The notes under the pieces are model-generated. The model saw only the letters and a program-made list of their open reading frames with translations. It was not told the DNA's origin and did not search any database. DNA of 64,000 bases from Palaemon carinicauda (Eukaryota > Arthropoda > Malacostraca > Decapoda > Palaemonidae), in assembly GCF_036898095.1 (NCBI RefSeq), contig NC_090744.1:12475158-12539157 (forward strand), in the 5' to 3' direction. Positions within the stretch are counted from its first letter, which is position 1, and each line of letters opens with the position of its first letter. The position numbers and the translations under genes are program-made. Below, piece by piece: positions 32,436-44,974 of this stretch.

Positions 32436-32935
32436 NNNNNNNNNNNNNNNNNNNNNNNNNNNNNNNNNNNNNNNNNNNNNNNNNNNNNNNNNNNNNNNNN
32501 NNNNNNNNNNNNNNNNNNNNNNNNNNNNNNNNNNNNNNNNNNNNNNNNNNNNNNNNNNNNNNNNNNNNNNNNNNNNNNNNNNNNNNNNNNNNNNNNNNNN
32601 NNNNNNNNNNNNNNNNNNNNNNNNNNNNNNNNNNNNNNNNNNNNNNNNNNNNNNNNNNNNNNNNNNNNNNNNNNNNNNNNNNNNNNNNNNNNNNNNNNNN
32701 NNNNNNNNNNNNNNNNNNNNNNNNNNNNNNNNNNNNNNNNNNNNNNNNNNNNNNNNNNNNNNNNNNNNNNNNNNNNNNNNNNNNNNNNNNNNNNNNNNNN
32801 NNNNNNNNNNNNNNNNNNNNNNNNNNNNNNNNNNNNNNNNNNNNNNNNNNNNNNNNNNNNNNNNNNNNNNNNNNNNNNNNNNNNNNNNNNNNNNNNNNNN
32901 NNNNNNNNNNNNNNNNNNNNNNNNNNNNNNNNNNN
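32436..32935. other. Assembly gap of exactly 500 N
   Basis: An uninterrupted run of 500 unknown bases. A round number usually marks a scaffold join of unknown size. It begins within a copy of the LINE-tail repeat at the inner end of the left arm, so the arm-spacer junction on this side is unobserved. Confidence 0.99.
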
Positions 32936-32959
32936 GGTAAAACATAACCTAATTTCGTT

Positions 32960-33190
32960 GGCGGAGGTAACTAGGTTTCGATCTCCACGTGAGGTAGAAA
33001 CACTTTAATACTGAACAAGATATTGGGTGAAAGACTAGTGAAACCACCAGGTATTAAATCCTGAAATGCAATTAGCACTTTGGTTCTGGTGTATAGTTTC
33101 CTTGCCTCTGATTTGGAGAGATTGGGATTCTGTCCCGATGTGGGGTAGAAATTTATTTCTATTGAACACGATATTGTGCTGATTTTCATT
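32960..33190 (+). repeat. Microsatellite-associated repeat pair
   Basis: Two diverged copies of a block: CGATCTCCACGTGAGGTAGA, then ACTTTAATACTGAACAAGAT (32,978-33,030); and CCCGATGTGGGGTAGAAATT, then CTATTGAACACGATATTGTG (33,135-33,180). The second runs directly into a compound CA/TA microsatellite. Confidence 0.65.
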
Positions 33191-33199
33191 ATACACGTG

Positions 33200-33218
33200 T
33201 GTGTATATACATATACAT

Positions 33219-33290
<72 letters not shown>

Positions 33291-33307
33291 ATATATATGT
33301 ATGTATA

Positions 33308-33356
<49 letters not shown>

Positions 33357-33405
33357 CATACATACATACATACATACATACATACATACATACATACATA
33401 CATAC
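33200..33405 (+). repeat. Compound (CA)n, (TA)n, (CATA)n microsatellite
   Basis: CA units near 33,219-33,232, then two TA tracts (33,232-33,290 and 33,309-33,350), then about 14 CATA units to 33,405. Confidence 0.97.
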
Positions 33406-33721
33406 ATGAATGCTAATCATGCATGGTTGTGCCTTTCCTCCAATTATTTTTATAGAAAATTGTCGAGGTTCTGGTCATTTAGTCCTACAAAAAATTCGCT
33501 ATATTCCAAAGCAGCAATATACCGTATTTAGTTAATATTAGAGAATGTTTTAAGCTGGATTTCAAAGATAAATCAGATTCTAATATTGAAGGAAACAAAA
33601 AAATTAAGGAAATGTGAAGTAGACTATCTTTACTTTTACGTGATTTCAGTGTTTTTCCTTATTTGAAGGAAATATGTTTTTTTTTTACCTATTTTTATTT
33701 GTTTACAAACACTTCCACGTT

Positions 33722-33723
<2 letters not shown>

Positions 33724-33781
<58 letters not shown>

Positions 33782-33869
33782 GTTGTTATTATTTGAAGAA
33801 AGTATGTTTTACCTGTTTTTATGTTTACAAACAATTTGACATTATTATTATTATTATTATCATTATTAT

Positions 33870-33926
<57 letters not shown>
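33724..33926 (+). repeat. (TTA)n and (TAG)n microsatellites
   Basis: TTA at 33,724-33,790 and 33,841-33,870; TAG at 33,870-33,926. The second tract is the 3' end of the reversed LINE-tail copy that follows. Confidence 0.96.
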
Positions 33927-34015
33927 ACAACCTTAGTTGCCAAAGCAGGATGCTTTAAGCCCAAGGGCTTTAACAGGGAAAAATAGCCTAGTTAGGCAAG
34001 GAAATAAGGAAATGA
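33926..34015 (-). mobile_element. LINE tail fragment, reversed
   Basis: CAAAGCAGGATGCTTTAAGC, then CCCAAGGGCTTTAACAGGGA and AATAGCCTAGTTAGGCAAGG are the reverse complement of the common tail with several changes. Confidence 0.75.
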
Positions 34016-34431
34016 ATAAAAACCAAGAGAAGTAATGAACAATTAAACTTCATCTTACTCAGTCTTGCAGCTATTTGTCTGATTTTACTTTTTTTTTTTT
34101 TTTTAAGAGAAGTTAAAAAGAAGGATTATTTCACCGTAAGGACCTCTTGGGATTGAAAGGTTTCAACACTATAATGTTATTCCGTCTCTCCACATTGAAT
34201 TTCTGGGGATAGATAGAGAGCCCATATCCGTTTCTCCAAGGTCTGCTCCTTTTGACATAAGTCGAATTGACTTCCATGCCACACCTCCACCCCAGCCTCT
34301 CTCTCTCCTGCTGCTTGCTTTTATTTACTGGTCAGTCAACTCTCCTCGTCTGGAGCTCTCAGGTCAATACCAAGAGACCTGGAGAAGTTCCAAGGGTCTC
34401 TCTTCCTCACACCTAAAACGTCCCTCTAGGA

Positions 34432-34435
<4 letters not shown>
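34016..34435. other. Non-coding spacer DNA
   Basis: Nothing recognisable apart from a T-run at 34,090-34,104 and a pyrimidine-rich approach to the CT microsatellite. Confidence 0.5.

Positions 34436-34508
<73 letters not shown>
34436..34508 (+). repeat. (CT)n microsatellite
   Basis: About 36 units with one G interruption. Confidence 0.97.
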
Positions 34509-34964
34509 GTTAAAATATCCAATCTTTCTCTTGTCGAATATATATTTGTCTGTATTTTTTGTCTTTCTGAAATAAGGTTAGATGGGTCACCATATTTTCA
34601 AGGTATGGGATTGTGAAATGGTCATGGTCTAAACTCTAAAGTATGGAATGAAATAGTATTTTACTATCCACTATTCTATTTAATATTTTGAACTATTTTG
34701 TTTAAAGTATACTAACAAAATTCTGCTTTTTTATCTCCACTTTGTATAATTACTTAGAGGTTTTCTTATTTTGAATGCTCCCAAATAATTAATAAAAGAT
34801 TTACGCGAATATTTTATTTTAGTTAACCCACACAGATAGGTAATATTGTCGTCCGCTCTTGAGATGTTAAGGGAACACATTCAGAGTCCATAGGTGTCCA
34901 TTTTCACTAATCATATGGTGATGTACGAGATGAGGGGTGGTTGGAGAATCTCAGATTGGAGTTC

Positions 34965-34966
<2 letters not shown>
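34509..34966. other. Non-coding spacer DNA
   Basis: AT-rich; no gene or repeat recognised. Confidence 0.5.
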
Positions 34967-35006
<40 letters not shown>

Positions 35007-35013
35007 CCTCTCC

Positions 35014-35044
<31 letters not shown>
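34967..35044 (+). repeat. (CT)n microsatellite with CCTCT interruptions
   Basis: TCTC tract broken by CCTCTCC phrases near 35,002-35,022. Confidence 0.96.
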
Positions 35045-35049
<5 letters not shown>

Positions 35050-35288
35050 TTGTATAATACATTTTTATTAGTAGAAAGGGACTGTGGTAGTTGAATTAAT
35101 ATAGAAATTGTTGACAATTCATATGTTTTTGCATGATCACTACATTACCAGTTAATCAGAAATAATTTGAGATGGAGAATCTGATTTAAAATAATCAAAA
35201 AGTGGTATTTGGCAACTCAAGTTTATAACAACCTAAGGCCATTTCCTGACAGCCCAGATGACACTGATTTGTGCAGATTGCTTGCATC

Positions 35289-35290
<2 letters not shown>
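35045..35290. other. Non-coding spacer DNA
   Basis: AT-rich stretch between microsatellites with no recognisable feature. Confidence 0.5.
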
Positions 35291-35338
<48 letters not shown>

Positions 35339-35354
35339 GAGAGAGAGAGAGAGA
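35291..35354 (+). repeat. (GA)n microsatellite
   Basis: About 31 units with one TGAGA interruption. Confidence 0.97.
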
Positions 35355-35639
35355 CGGTAAGACGAATTTAGGAGGGAGATTGAAGGTAGGAATATTTGGG
35401 AAGTGATAAACAAGATAATAAATGTAGGAATTTATCAGGAAATTGAACTACGAAATTAATTACTAAAGTAGTGAGTTTAGGGTAAAGATAATTTAAGTAA
35501 AGATAAAACAAATTCCATTTTGATTCAAAATATGAAATTTTAGAAATTTTTTGTTGTTTGTTTGTTTGTTACTCATGGATGTAGAAGCAAGGGACAGGAA
35601 AACGCCCTAGATTCAATATATAGGATGTAGGTTGGCTAA
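35355..35639. other. Non-coding spacer DNA
   Basis: AT-rich; a short TTTG tract lies at 35,552-35,569. No gene recognised. Confidence 0.5.
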
Positions 35640-36180
35640 GACACCCAGCCACCCGAAGTGATACTACCTCTAGAGAGTTATGGGATCCTTTGAATGACTA
35701 AATAGGGCTACATTGGATCCCTCTCTGGTTATGGCTCATTTTTACTTTGCCTAAACATATACCAAATAGCCGGGCCTATTTTTTTACACATTCTCCTCTT
35801 TCCTCATTCTTCATACACCTAACAACACTTATGATAACCGAAAAGTTCTTATTTACAAACGGGTTAACTACTGCACTATAATTGTTCAGTGGCTACTTTC
35901 CTCTGGGTAAGGGTAGAAGAGACTCTTTCGCTATGGTAAACAGCTCTTCTAGGAGAAGGACACTCCAAATCACACCATTGTTCTCTAGTCTTGGGTAGTG
36001 CCATAGCTTCTGTACCATAGGCTTCCACTATCTTTTGCTTAAGGGTACACTCAGGTACACTATTCTATGTTTCCTTATTTTCTTTCCTCACTGGCTATTT
36101 TACCTGTTGGAGCTTTTGGGTATATAGCATCTCACTTTACTAACTGGGGTTTTAACTTAGCTAGTAATAATAACAATAAT
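35640..36180 (+). mobile_element. LINE-tail composite with R2 companion
   Basis: R2-like sequence (35,640-36,000, diverged from 7,331-7,700), then the companion block (GACACTCCAAATCACACCAT, TTGGGTAGTGCC), then the tail (CCTGTTGGAGCTTTTGGG, CTAACTGGGGTTTTAACTTA) ending in AATAATAA. Diverged from other copies, so older. Confidence 0.75.
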
Positions 36181-36889
36181 ATTCTGTCATAGATATTAAA
36201 ATCTTATTCAAATGTAATGAATAGTTTTTATGATGGTTGACATTTTAGTGGAACTTTGATCATGTTTTTTTTATATATTTTTATTGGCTGTAATTTTGAA
36301 TCTTAGAATATTTTTAACTGCTACCTATTGCCTGATTACTTTCCACGTAACAAGGTTTTAGTGTTATTTACCAGTGATGCTTATAGAGCTGTGTATGATT
36401 TACCATATGATTTTCATGGTAAGAGTTCAAGGTTTAATATTCAGTGTTGATATGTGTTGGTGATTTCCTTGTATAAGATGTGTTTTGTTCGTGGTTTTTA
36501 GTCTCATTTCAAAATTTTTACCTCCGCCAACGAAGTTGGAAGGGGGTTAGTGCACATTCCAAGTACCAAACGGTATGATAGCCTAATGGTCCAATGATCT
36601 GTTTTGGTGGCTTCAAGACTTCGTCTGTTGAGAGTTTACATGTTGATACTGGTGAACTCCCCTTAGTTTACAAAAGATTGGAAATATTTATTAATCTCGT
36701 GAAACCATAAGATGTATGTTTTAGGCAAGGTGATATCACCATCGGTGCACTAAAGGCATTTTTGAAGTTCTTTGCATCTCATTTAAACCCCTAACTTCAT
36801 TTTTAAGTCTTAAATCATACTTTTTTATTTGCTTCCTTTTTTATATCTTGCTCTCTAACCTCATCTAACTTTAATTTATATCACATAGA
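36181..36889. other. Non-coding spacer DNA
   Basis: AT-rich with the dispersed ACCTCCGCCAACGAAGTTGG fragment at 36,525-36,560. No gene recognised. Confidence 0.5.
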
Positions 36890-37197
36890 CACTCCAAAAT
36901 CAAACCATTGTTCTTTAGTCTTGGGTAGTGCCACAGCCTCTGTACCATGGTCTTCCACTGTTTTGGGTTAGAGTTCTCTTGCTTGAGGGTACACTCGGGC
37001 ACGCTGTTCTGTCTTGCTTCTTTTCCTCTTGTTTTATTAAAGTTTTTATAGTTTATATAGGATATTTATTTTAACGTTGTTACTCTTCTTAAAAAAATAT
37101 ATTTTTCCATGTTTCCTTTCCTCACTGGGCTATTTTCCCTGTTGAAACCCCTGGGCTTATAGCCTCCTGCTTTTCCAACTGGGGTTGTAGCTTAGCA

Positions 37198-37277
<80 letters not shown>
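36890..37277 (+). mobile_element. LINE tail copy at the inner end of the right arm
   Basis: Companion block (ACTCCAAAATCAAACCATTG, TTAGAGTTCTCTTGCTTGAG), then the common tail (CACTGGGCTATTTTCCCTGT, CCAACTGGGGTTGTAGCTTA) and (AAT)n at 37,198-37,277. The outermost part, 36,890 to about 36,975, has no visible left partner because of the gap. Confidence 0.85.
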
Positions 37278-37278
<1 letters not shown>

Positions 37279-38225
37279 TGTGGTGTTTTCCCCCAGTTGC
37301 ACAAGGGTGAAGAATGACCTTTGAATAACCAGTACGAGGCCTTATAGCCCAAAGCCAATCCAATCCTAATTTATACAGTTTTTATTCTGTTTATCTGTCA
37401 GGTTGACTACAGGGACATTGAGTGAAGTTCAGTTATTTGCAAATAAGGTCAATTCTGTTTCCCAGTAATGATATTGACGTTATAGATGAGTATTTTTTAT
37501 TATAGTTTTCAAGGAACTTTAGTCTAGAAGGTTCGTTGATATTCAAGATAATATTAAATGCAATCTGGTCCTGGTAAATGATAAAGTCTGCTGTCTCATA
37601 TGTGTCTTATTAGACTTCACCTTTTCTCTCAATTTACAAAATTACCAATTTACTAATAGTTATGTTAAATTTAGAAACTATGCTTTTAATAATAAATTTT
37701 ATCTTGGTTGTGACTTGGGAGTGTTGTTAGGGGTACTAAAATTTGATCTATTACAAATAAAGAGGTTTTAGAATTCAATACTCAGATCACCTGGGGATAA
37801 GATTTTCCTTGCGTTTTGAAAGCAGTAGTGGTTCCCATTTTGGATATAAAATACTGCTATTTCCCCCTATAAGATAAGGATCAATTGCCTGATTCCATCT
37901 ATTCTTTCAGCTTGCTTTTAATTTGGTACAGAATGGCCTTCCCCACCCTGACGACAACTCAAATGCAGTGTCTCAAATTCTTTAGATTACAAAGGTCCAG
38001 TGGTCTTTGTTCATTACATGATACTTTTTTGTTTTAATTCTATTCCATTTGGGTCTCCTCCATCTAGATGTCTATCTCCTTCAATATTTTCTAACTTTGA
38101 TTTACGTCACTTATCTCTAAACAATTCCTTTAAGCGAATTCCTTCTCCTTCAATATTTTCTAACTTTGATTTACGTCACTTCTCTCTGAACAATTCCTTT
38201 AAGCGAATTCCTTAAGTCTTTAAAT

Positions 38226-38320
<95 letters not shown>
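38226..38320 (+). repeat. (CT)n microsatellite
   Basis: About 47 units; right-arm partner of 31,174-31,271. Confidence 0.97.
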
Positions 38321-38323
<3 letters not shown>

Positions 38324-38730
38324 TTTTTATAGATATTTGTGCCCGTTGCGTTTCGTTACGAATATAATAACATAAAAAAGAAATAATTAGCTTACGAGCA
38401 GCAGATAAATGTAGGAGTGGCAACGTTTTAACGAAGTCTTCCATAAAGTTCCATTCGTTTTCTCTTCTAAATGTATAATCTTACTAGTTTTCTTTAAGAT
38501 GTATAAAGGTAAACTTGCATATATGTAGTTCATAGCGTGTTTGTTTGTATGTATATGCTTGAATGTATTAGTTTTATATATACAACGGAGAATGAAGTTG
38601 TATATATGTACTAGAATATTTTGAAGATATGTATTAGTTTTATTAAGTGGAATATTAGGGAACCAAGTACTCAGTAGTTTCTTGTAGATTTTATACATTG
38701 TAAGGGTACAAAATCACCAGGAAGTTTACA

Positions 38731-39079
<349 letters not shown>

Positions 39080-39301
39080 AATCTGCCTGTGAGTCGAAAT
39101 AGAATTAGATAGTTAAAGTTTCAGGTTCTCAACAGAAATGTGAGTTAATTTCGATTTTGCTGTGCATATTCCTGTTTCAATATTCGTAGAATTCAGTTCT
39201 TTGTACTCAGAATCGAGATCAACCTGTTTCGAATTTGCTATAGGGGTTTATGAAAGTCAAGCCTGTTATTGACGAAACTATTACCCGGTATTATGTAGGT
39301 G

Positions 39302-39312
39302 TGTGGGTGTGG

Positions 39313-39398
<86 letters not shown>
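39302..39398 (+). repeat. (GT)n-(TA)n microsatellite
   Basis: GT-rich start (39,298-39,332) then about 33 TA units. Confidence 0.97.
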
Positions 39399-39401
<3 letters not shown>

Positions 39402-39534
39402 GTCTGTGTGTTTTCCTGAGAGAAAATGATAATATAAAAGTGAATCCTGACGAAAGGAGTCAAGATTTTCTCATATGTTACTTTTTTCCTTGTGGTTCTT
39501 TTGCATCTGACCCTCGTGTGTTTGTTAATTTTAA

Positions 39535-39669
<135 letters not shown>

Positions 39670-40016
39670 ATGTAAGCATATATACATGCATTTATAAAGA
39701 AAAATTTTATTTGTATATTGTCCACTCGTATTTATGCTCAAGTGTTAATATGTGTAGGCTAATATTAGTGTCAATATTTAAATGTCGGTATACATTATCT
39801 GACTCCAATTATATTAACCCTTTTAATGAATGTAAACTTTATACCATTAATAACACCAAAGTTATGATGATTTTTTTTTTTTTAAATATTTGATAGTTAT
39901 TATTCTAATCTAATCAATCGTAGCTATGATTTTCCTACTTCATTTATAAAAAGAATATATTTTTCTTTAATAGCTTAATAAACAGGGAAAATTGATTTAC
40001 TTAGTAGCAGTAGTAG

Positions 40017-40019
40017 TTG

Positions 40020-40109
<90 letters not shown>
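40017..40109 (+). repeat. (TTA)n microsatellite
   Basis: About 30 units; partner of 29,719-29,780, where the tract is shorter. Confidence 0.97.
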
Positions 40110-40113
<4 letters not shown>

Positions 40114-41149
40114 TTGGAAACCGAATACTCTCATACTTTATATAATTAATGAATGGGAATTATATCAATATCTTTATATCGCTAATATGATGAATGAAAT
40201 TAGATTCTTCAGTCTCAGTAGCTCATAAATGTGTAATTAATTCAATATTTTCAACTTGATTACAGTCAATGACTGTATGGAAGATACAGTATTTATCTAG
40301 GCAGTATTTACCTTGTTTGCTTGTTTATAACAACTTTCAAGTTATTCACGTCTACGTTTTCATATAAATTTAAATTTTTCTTTTATTCAATTTCAAATTT
40401 GCCATATTAATCTAAATTCATAACAAAGCCTTTATTTATATCAAATATATTATCGAGTATCAATGATCCATTGAATATAATTTGCTTTGAAAATACCCTC
40501 TGAATTGAAAGTGACTGTCAAGGTCATCCAGCCAATAGGAGGATAGCTTCTATGCATCTTAGTCACAGATCGAACGTTTAAGCCAATAGGAAACGGCTAT
40601 CCTAACAATTTCTGTCGAAGGCTTCTGATTGGCTGAGTGAAAATAACAAGGTTTTCTGAGCATTTTTCCACGAGCCCTTGAGGAGTGAAGGTCAGTTTAA
40701 TGTTAGTTCCCGAAAATTTATTCGAAATTTTAATCATAATGGTTAGGTTTATACGTCGCAATTAGGAAATTTCAAACTAATGTGGTCATTTTGCATGTCA
40801 GTAATAATGACGTTATTTTTTATATCAAAATAGCACTTAGAATTATTAATCATGGCAAGGAATCTTGAACGGTTTTGAGTTTATGAACTGGCTACGATTA
40901 TGTGAATGTGTTGGGTCACTGAAACATCATATCCTATTTTATACGGTCAGGTGACATGAAATACGTATATTTGTATTGCTAGAAATATGGTAATCGCTGT
41001 GTTATGGGGAGTTAGAGGAAGTATCTACCCGAGTGGTGAAATGGGAAGATGGGCTTGTCAAGCGTTTAACGAAAATCCGACTTTTTATTCGCGAATACCT
41101 TTTTAAGTGCGTTTATAAAGGTTTCTTGATTATTCTCTTATTTTTTTTA
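40110..41149. other. Right-arm partner of the low-repeat CCAAT segment
   Basis: Closely matches 28,691-29,718 in reverse. CCAAT boxes at 40,531, 40,582 and 40,628 are kept. No gene recognised. Confidence 0.6.
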
Positions 41150-42045
41150 ACATATGTGAGTTCCCAGACTTTTTTTTTAACTTGAGTTCCCAGATTTTGT
41201 TTAACATGTGAGTTCCCAGACTTTTTTTTTAACATGTGAGTTCCCAGATTTTTTTAACATGTTAGTTCCCGGATTTCTTTTTAACATGTGAGTTCCCAGA
41301 TTTTTTTTAACATGTGAGATCCCAGATTTTTTTAACATGTGAGGTCCCAGATTTCTTTTTAACATGTGAGTTCCAGATTTTTTTTAACATGTGAGTTCCC
41401 AGATTTTTTTTTTAACATGTGAGTTCCCAGATTTTTTTTTTTAACATGTGAGTTCCCAGATTTTTTTTAACATGTAGAGTTCCCAGATTTTTGTTTAACA
41501 TGTGAGTTCCCAGATTTTTTTTTAACATGTGAGTCCCCAGATTTTTTTTAACATGAGTTCCCAGATTTTTTTTAACATGTGAATTCCCAGATTTTTTTAA
41601 ACATGTGAGTTCCCAGATTTTTATTTAACATGTGAGTTCTGAGATTTTTTTTAACATGTGAGTTCCCTGATTTTTTTTTCAACATGAGTTCCCAGATTTT
41701 TTTTTAACATGTGAGTTCCCAGATTTTTTTTAACATGTGAGTTCCCAGATATTTTTTAACATGTGAGTTCCCAGATATTTTTTAACTTGTGAGTTCCCAG
41801 ATTTTTTTTAACGTGTGAATTCCCAGATTTTTTTAAACATGTGAGTTCCCAGATTTTTGTTTAACATGTGAGTTACCAGAATTTTTTTCAACATGTGAGT
41901 TCCCAGATTTTTTTTTAACATGTGAGTTCCCAGATTTTTTTTAACATGTGAGTTCCCAGATTTTTTTTTTCAACATGTGAGTTCCCAGATATTTTTTAAC
42001 ATGTGAGTTCCCAGATTTTTTTTAACATGTGAGTTCCCAGTGCGC
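41150..42045 (-). repeat. About 24-bp satellite, right-arm array, roughly 36 copies
   Basis: Reverse complement of the left array with the same variants but about 0.5 kb shorter. Both flanks match the left arm, so only copy number differs. Confidence 0.95.
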
Positions 42046-42459
42046 TTTCCATACTGTATTTCCCCAATATAATTGAATAATCTCTAATTAATTTTTATAT
42101 TACCAGTGTTTTCATTTTTTAATTACTGATGTATTTCCTTTATTCATTATTGATGTAAGTAAATACATGAATACTGATATCATTGAATTAATAATTACTG
42201 ATATAATTAAATCAGTGATAACTGATTATATTAAATTAATTATTAATTATAATCAAATTATTATATATTTAAATTTATGTACCTGGTATAATTGTAATTA
42301 ATATTGGTGTAATTCATTTATTATTGGCGTAATGTGGTTAATCATCAGTTAACTGTGTGAATATGATATTAGGCTTAATTCGTTGGTGTAATTAATGTTT
42401 AATTAATTATTATTGATTTAGGGATGTAGTTAAGTCTGTATGTTAACTATTTAGAGAAA
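42046..42459. other. AT-rich non-coding DNA
   Basis: Mirror of part of 26,740-27,260. It ends where the right arm departs from the left, at GGTTTAAC before a C-run. Confidence 0.6.
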
Positions 42460-43330
42460 CGGTTTAACGCCCCCCCCCCCCCTGCGACCCCCCCTTAAGG
42501 CCACAGTGATTTTCGGGACACTACCGAACCTAATACAACCACCTAACCTAGGGCCCTGTACCCCTACCTAGGCCTAGCCCCTGCGACACCTCCCCCCCCC
42601 TTACAGCCACTACCTAACACATCCATCAAACCAAATCCAAAGTGATGGTACTGCTGTATACATCGTTATACTATCACCATTATAATATACTCTATAAATT
42701 AATGAAGCTTACCTTAAACTGTTGGTTCATAAAGATGTGCTGCTGCTTTGCGGAAAACGTGAAGCCGTTGGGAAGGTTCCTTGACATGCAGGACAATTTT
42801 TATTTTGTAAAATTAAATTGTCTCTCTGGCACAAATCCACTAGTTTTTCAATATTCCCCGAATAAGTTACAACAAATTCATTGTAAGTTAGGAAACAGTC
42901 AGGACAAGATGATGGAATTTCAACTTCTTGTGCAACATGAGATGACGTGCTTGCTGTTGCCTCCATGTCTAAAAACGAAATGAAATGCCTGGGTAAGATA
43001 ATGTATTGTCGCGCTGTGATTTGCCAAACATGCATGACGTCATAGTGGATAGGCGATGTGATCGGCCAAACGTGTAAGACTTCATAGTGGACTAGTTTGT
43101 CTGTGGATTATTGTGGTTACAGGGCTCATTTAAACAAATACAAGACACAGTCAACAATAACAACAGACTTAGAAAAAATCTGGGAGGAAAACATGAGTAG
43201 CGTGAGTTTGATTGTCGATATATAAAGAACTAGGCATTTGGGACAGATAATATTATACAGAAATACTACAAAAGACTTGCTTTACGCTGGAAATATATTA
43301 TCATAATAGATTTCCCATAATGGTTGAAAC
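42460..43330. mobile_element. Right-arm-only island with C-runs and a possible transposase exon
   Basis: About 0.87 kb replacing roughly 0.27 kb of left-arm sequence. It opens with C-runs (42,468-42,482 and 42,592-42,600) and CCTAACCTAGGGCC-like text. It holds a Cys-rich reading frame on the minus strand, and near 43,012-43,092 a 35-bp direct repeat containing GCCAAACATGCATGACGTCA in its first copy. No terminal inverted repeats are obvious. Confidence 0.5.
42727..43035 (-). pseudogene. Possible N-terminal exon of a Merlin/IS1595-like transposase
   Basis: A 102-codon frame. After MEATASTSSHVAQEVEIPSS comes CPDC, then DLCQRDNLILQNKNCPAC. An L-x-x-x-C-x(4-5)-L-I-x(5)-C-P-x-C run opens many IS1595/Merlin-type transposases and resembles HNHDILPGEVKGPKC of element F in this window. 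A consensus-like splice donor, AAG then GTAAGC on the minus strand, lies at 42,707-42,715, just beyond the in-frame stop but open in another phase, so this could be an exon with an altered end. No catalytic domain is visible. It could equally be an unrelated host or element fragment. Confidence 0.33.
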
Positions 43331-43394
43331 TGTAATAATACCGATATTTTTATTTCCTTTGATTATTCGTTTGTTTAATCGGAAAATAAACAGC

Positions 43395-43398
<4 letters not shown>

Positions 43399-43442
<44 letters not shown>
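43399..43442 (+). repeat. Poly-T run of about 44 bases
   Basis: Located at the outer boundary of E2's right-arm copy; the left partner is a run of about 12 A at 26,447-26,458, so the tract expanded here. Confidence 0.97.
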
Positions 43443-43445
<3 letters not shown>

Positions 43446-43719
43446 CCTTACGTAGGAGTATCATTTCAGCGATAGCTGAAACTATTCATTAAAGCTTTTG
43501 CGAAGGGTTAGCGTGGTTAGTCCAATCACCCTGCTCACACCAGCACTAGTAAACAATCGCTACTTTTTATTTCGGCTCTGTAGAGTTGAGACGTAGTCTT
43601 GCTCTCCTGTCGAAACCTTTCAACCTGCTTACGATTAAAAGTAACTGTCCTGATTTTAAAAAATTCTTTTTCTTTACTGATGGTGACTCGGATTTCAAAT
43701 TGATCACTCAATCCCTTAG

Positions 43720-44960
43720 GTGTGGACTCCATCGGCCACCAGCGGGGGACCTCTCTTCCATCGCCACTGGCTGCAACCTCCACCTACGTTGGAGCCTTCA
43801 GGTCTCCCGGCTAAGGAATAGTTTCCGAGGGAATTACAATTTACTGCAGCACACACTGCTTCTGCTGCTTTGTTCCTGCAGCTCCAGCATAGGAACGAGA
43901 GCAGTGGCAGATTGGTTCCCTTCAAAGTTTCCAGTCGGGGGGATCCTTTCAGCGTGAACCCAAAATTTAGCTTCAACTACGTCTCACAGGCAGCTCTAAA
44001 TACCAACCTTCAACTTGAAGAAATATTGTTGATGGGAAGCAGAGTGCTGCCCTGAGGTCTGCCTTCAGGTGTTGGACAACTTCCCCTTCCGAGGGAGAAT
44101 TACCCTCCACTAGGTACTGGGCACTTTCCCTTCCGAGTGCGAGTTACCCTCCACCAGCCACTGTTCAGCAATCTTCCTACTTGCGGGGAGAATTGCCAAC
44201 AGCAGCAACAGGAGTTAGTTGTCTTTCCCACCTGTTGGAGAGACTGCTTTCACCCGAGTAGTTTCTCCCCCAAGGGATTCCTCTGGCGGGAATGGGATTC
44301 GTCCATGTCCCGATCTTGCTCTTTGGAGCTTGGTGAGGAAATAGTTAGGCAACTGCTTGTGAGAATTTCCCTTTGGCGTCTTTGCCGCAGATGGTGATAC
44401 CTGCCAACCGATGCTGTCGCTGCCTCTCCCATCGACGAGGTGGAGGGAAGAATTCACCCTTTTAGAGAACAATTGCTTGCAACTAATTGTGTGACTAAAC
44501 AGCAATCGACTCGATATGTTTATTCGTTAGGCAAACTTTCAGGCCCTTGGGAACAACCAGTGAAATTTGACCTTTTGTTTAAGAGTCAAGGTTCCTGGTT
44601 CCTCTGAATTGAACTTGGCAACCCTTTGGGGTGGAACTACAAACACAATTCCCTAGAGTGGTGACTACCCTACTGGATAGTTGGCTGACCAGATAGCCCA
44701 GATAAGTCGGAAGGGAAAATTTTTTCTTCCAGAATAATTTGCTGGTACAACCTCTCTCTCACAGCCTTACTTGCCTTTTACTAGCAAATGCCTCCTCCTG
44801 TAAGAGTGCATAACACTACCCACCTGGCCTCTGCAGGTGGCAGGTCATACGAGAGGAATCTGGTCCATTTCACTTGGGCATGAGCACAGACTCGAGTCTC
44901 GCAAGGGAGTCGTGTGCAGCGTTGCACACCCATACACCAAGCACTAGAGAGGTGGGTGGG
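43720..44960 (+). pseudogene. E2 right copy, gag-like region remnant
   Basis: Short frames include LVPFKVSSRGDPFSVNPKFS (43,870-44,055) and RDCFHPSSFSPKGFLWREWD with LELGEEIVRQLLV (44,137-44,397). They match the left copy apart from scattered changes. I recognise no domain; position upstream of RT is the only argument for gag. Confidence 0.5.
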
Positions 44961-44974
44961 CGAGCTCTGCCTGA

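Larger units (their letters stand above)
32936..36889. other. Central spacer between the arms
   Basis: Not inverted-repeated with the arms apart from dispersed repeats. It contains microsatellites and two LINE-tail composites in opposite orientations. No gene is recognisable. A segment at 36,525-36,560 (ACCTCCGCCAACGAAGTTGG) recurs in reversed form just after the gap (32,955) and at 55,380, and is a short dispersed repeat. Confidence 0.7.

Noticed and set aside
32325..33008. 200-codon frames across the gap
   Set aside because: They consist almost entirely of unknown bases.
38220..38444. Arg-Glu repeat frame
   Set aside because: Translation of the (CT)n microsatellite on the minus strand.
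42460..42620. Telomere-like CCTAACCTAGG text beside C-runs
   Set aside because: Not a tandem TTAGG or TTAGGG array; only isolated matches.
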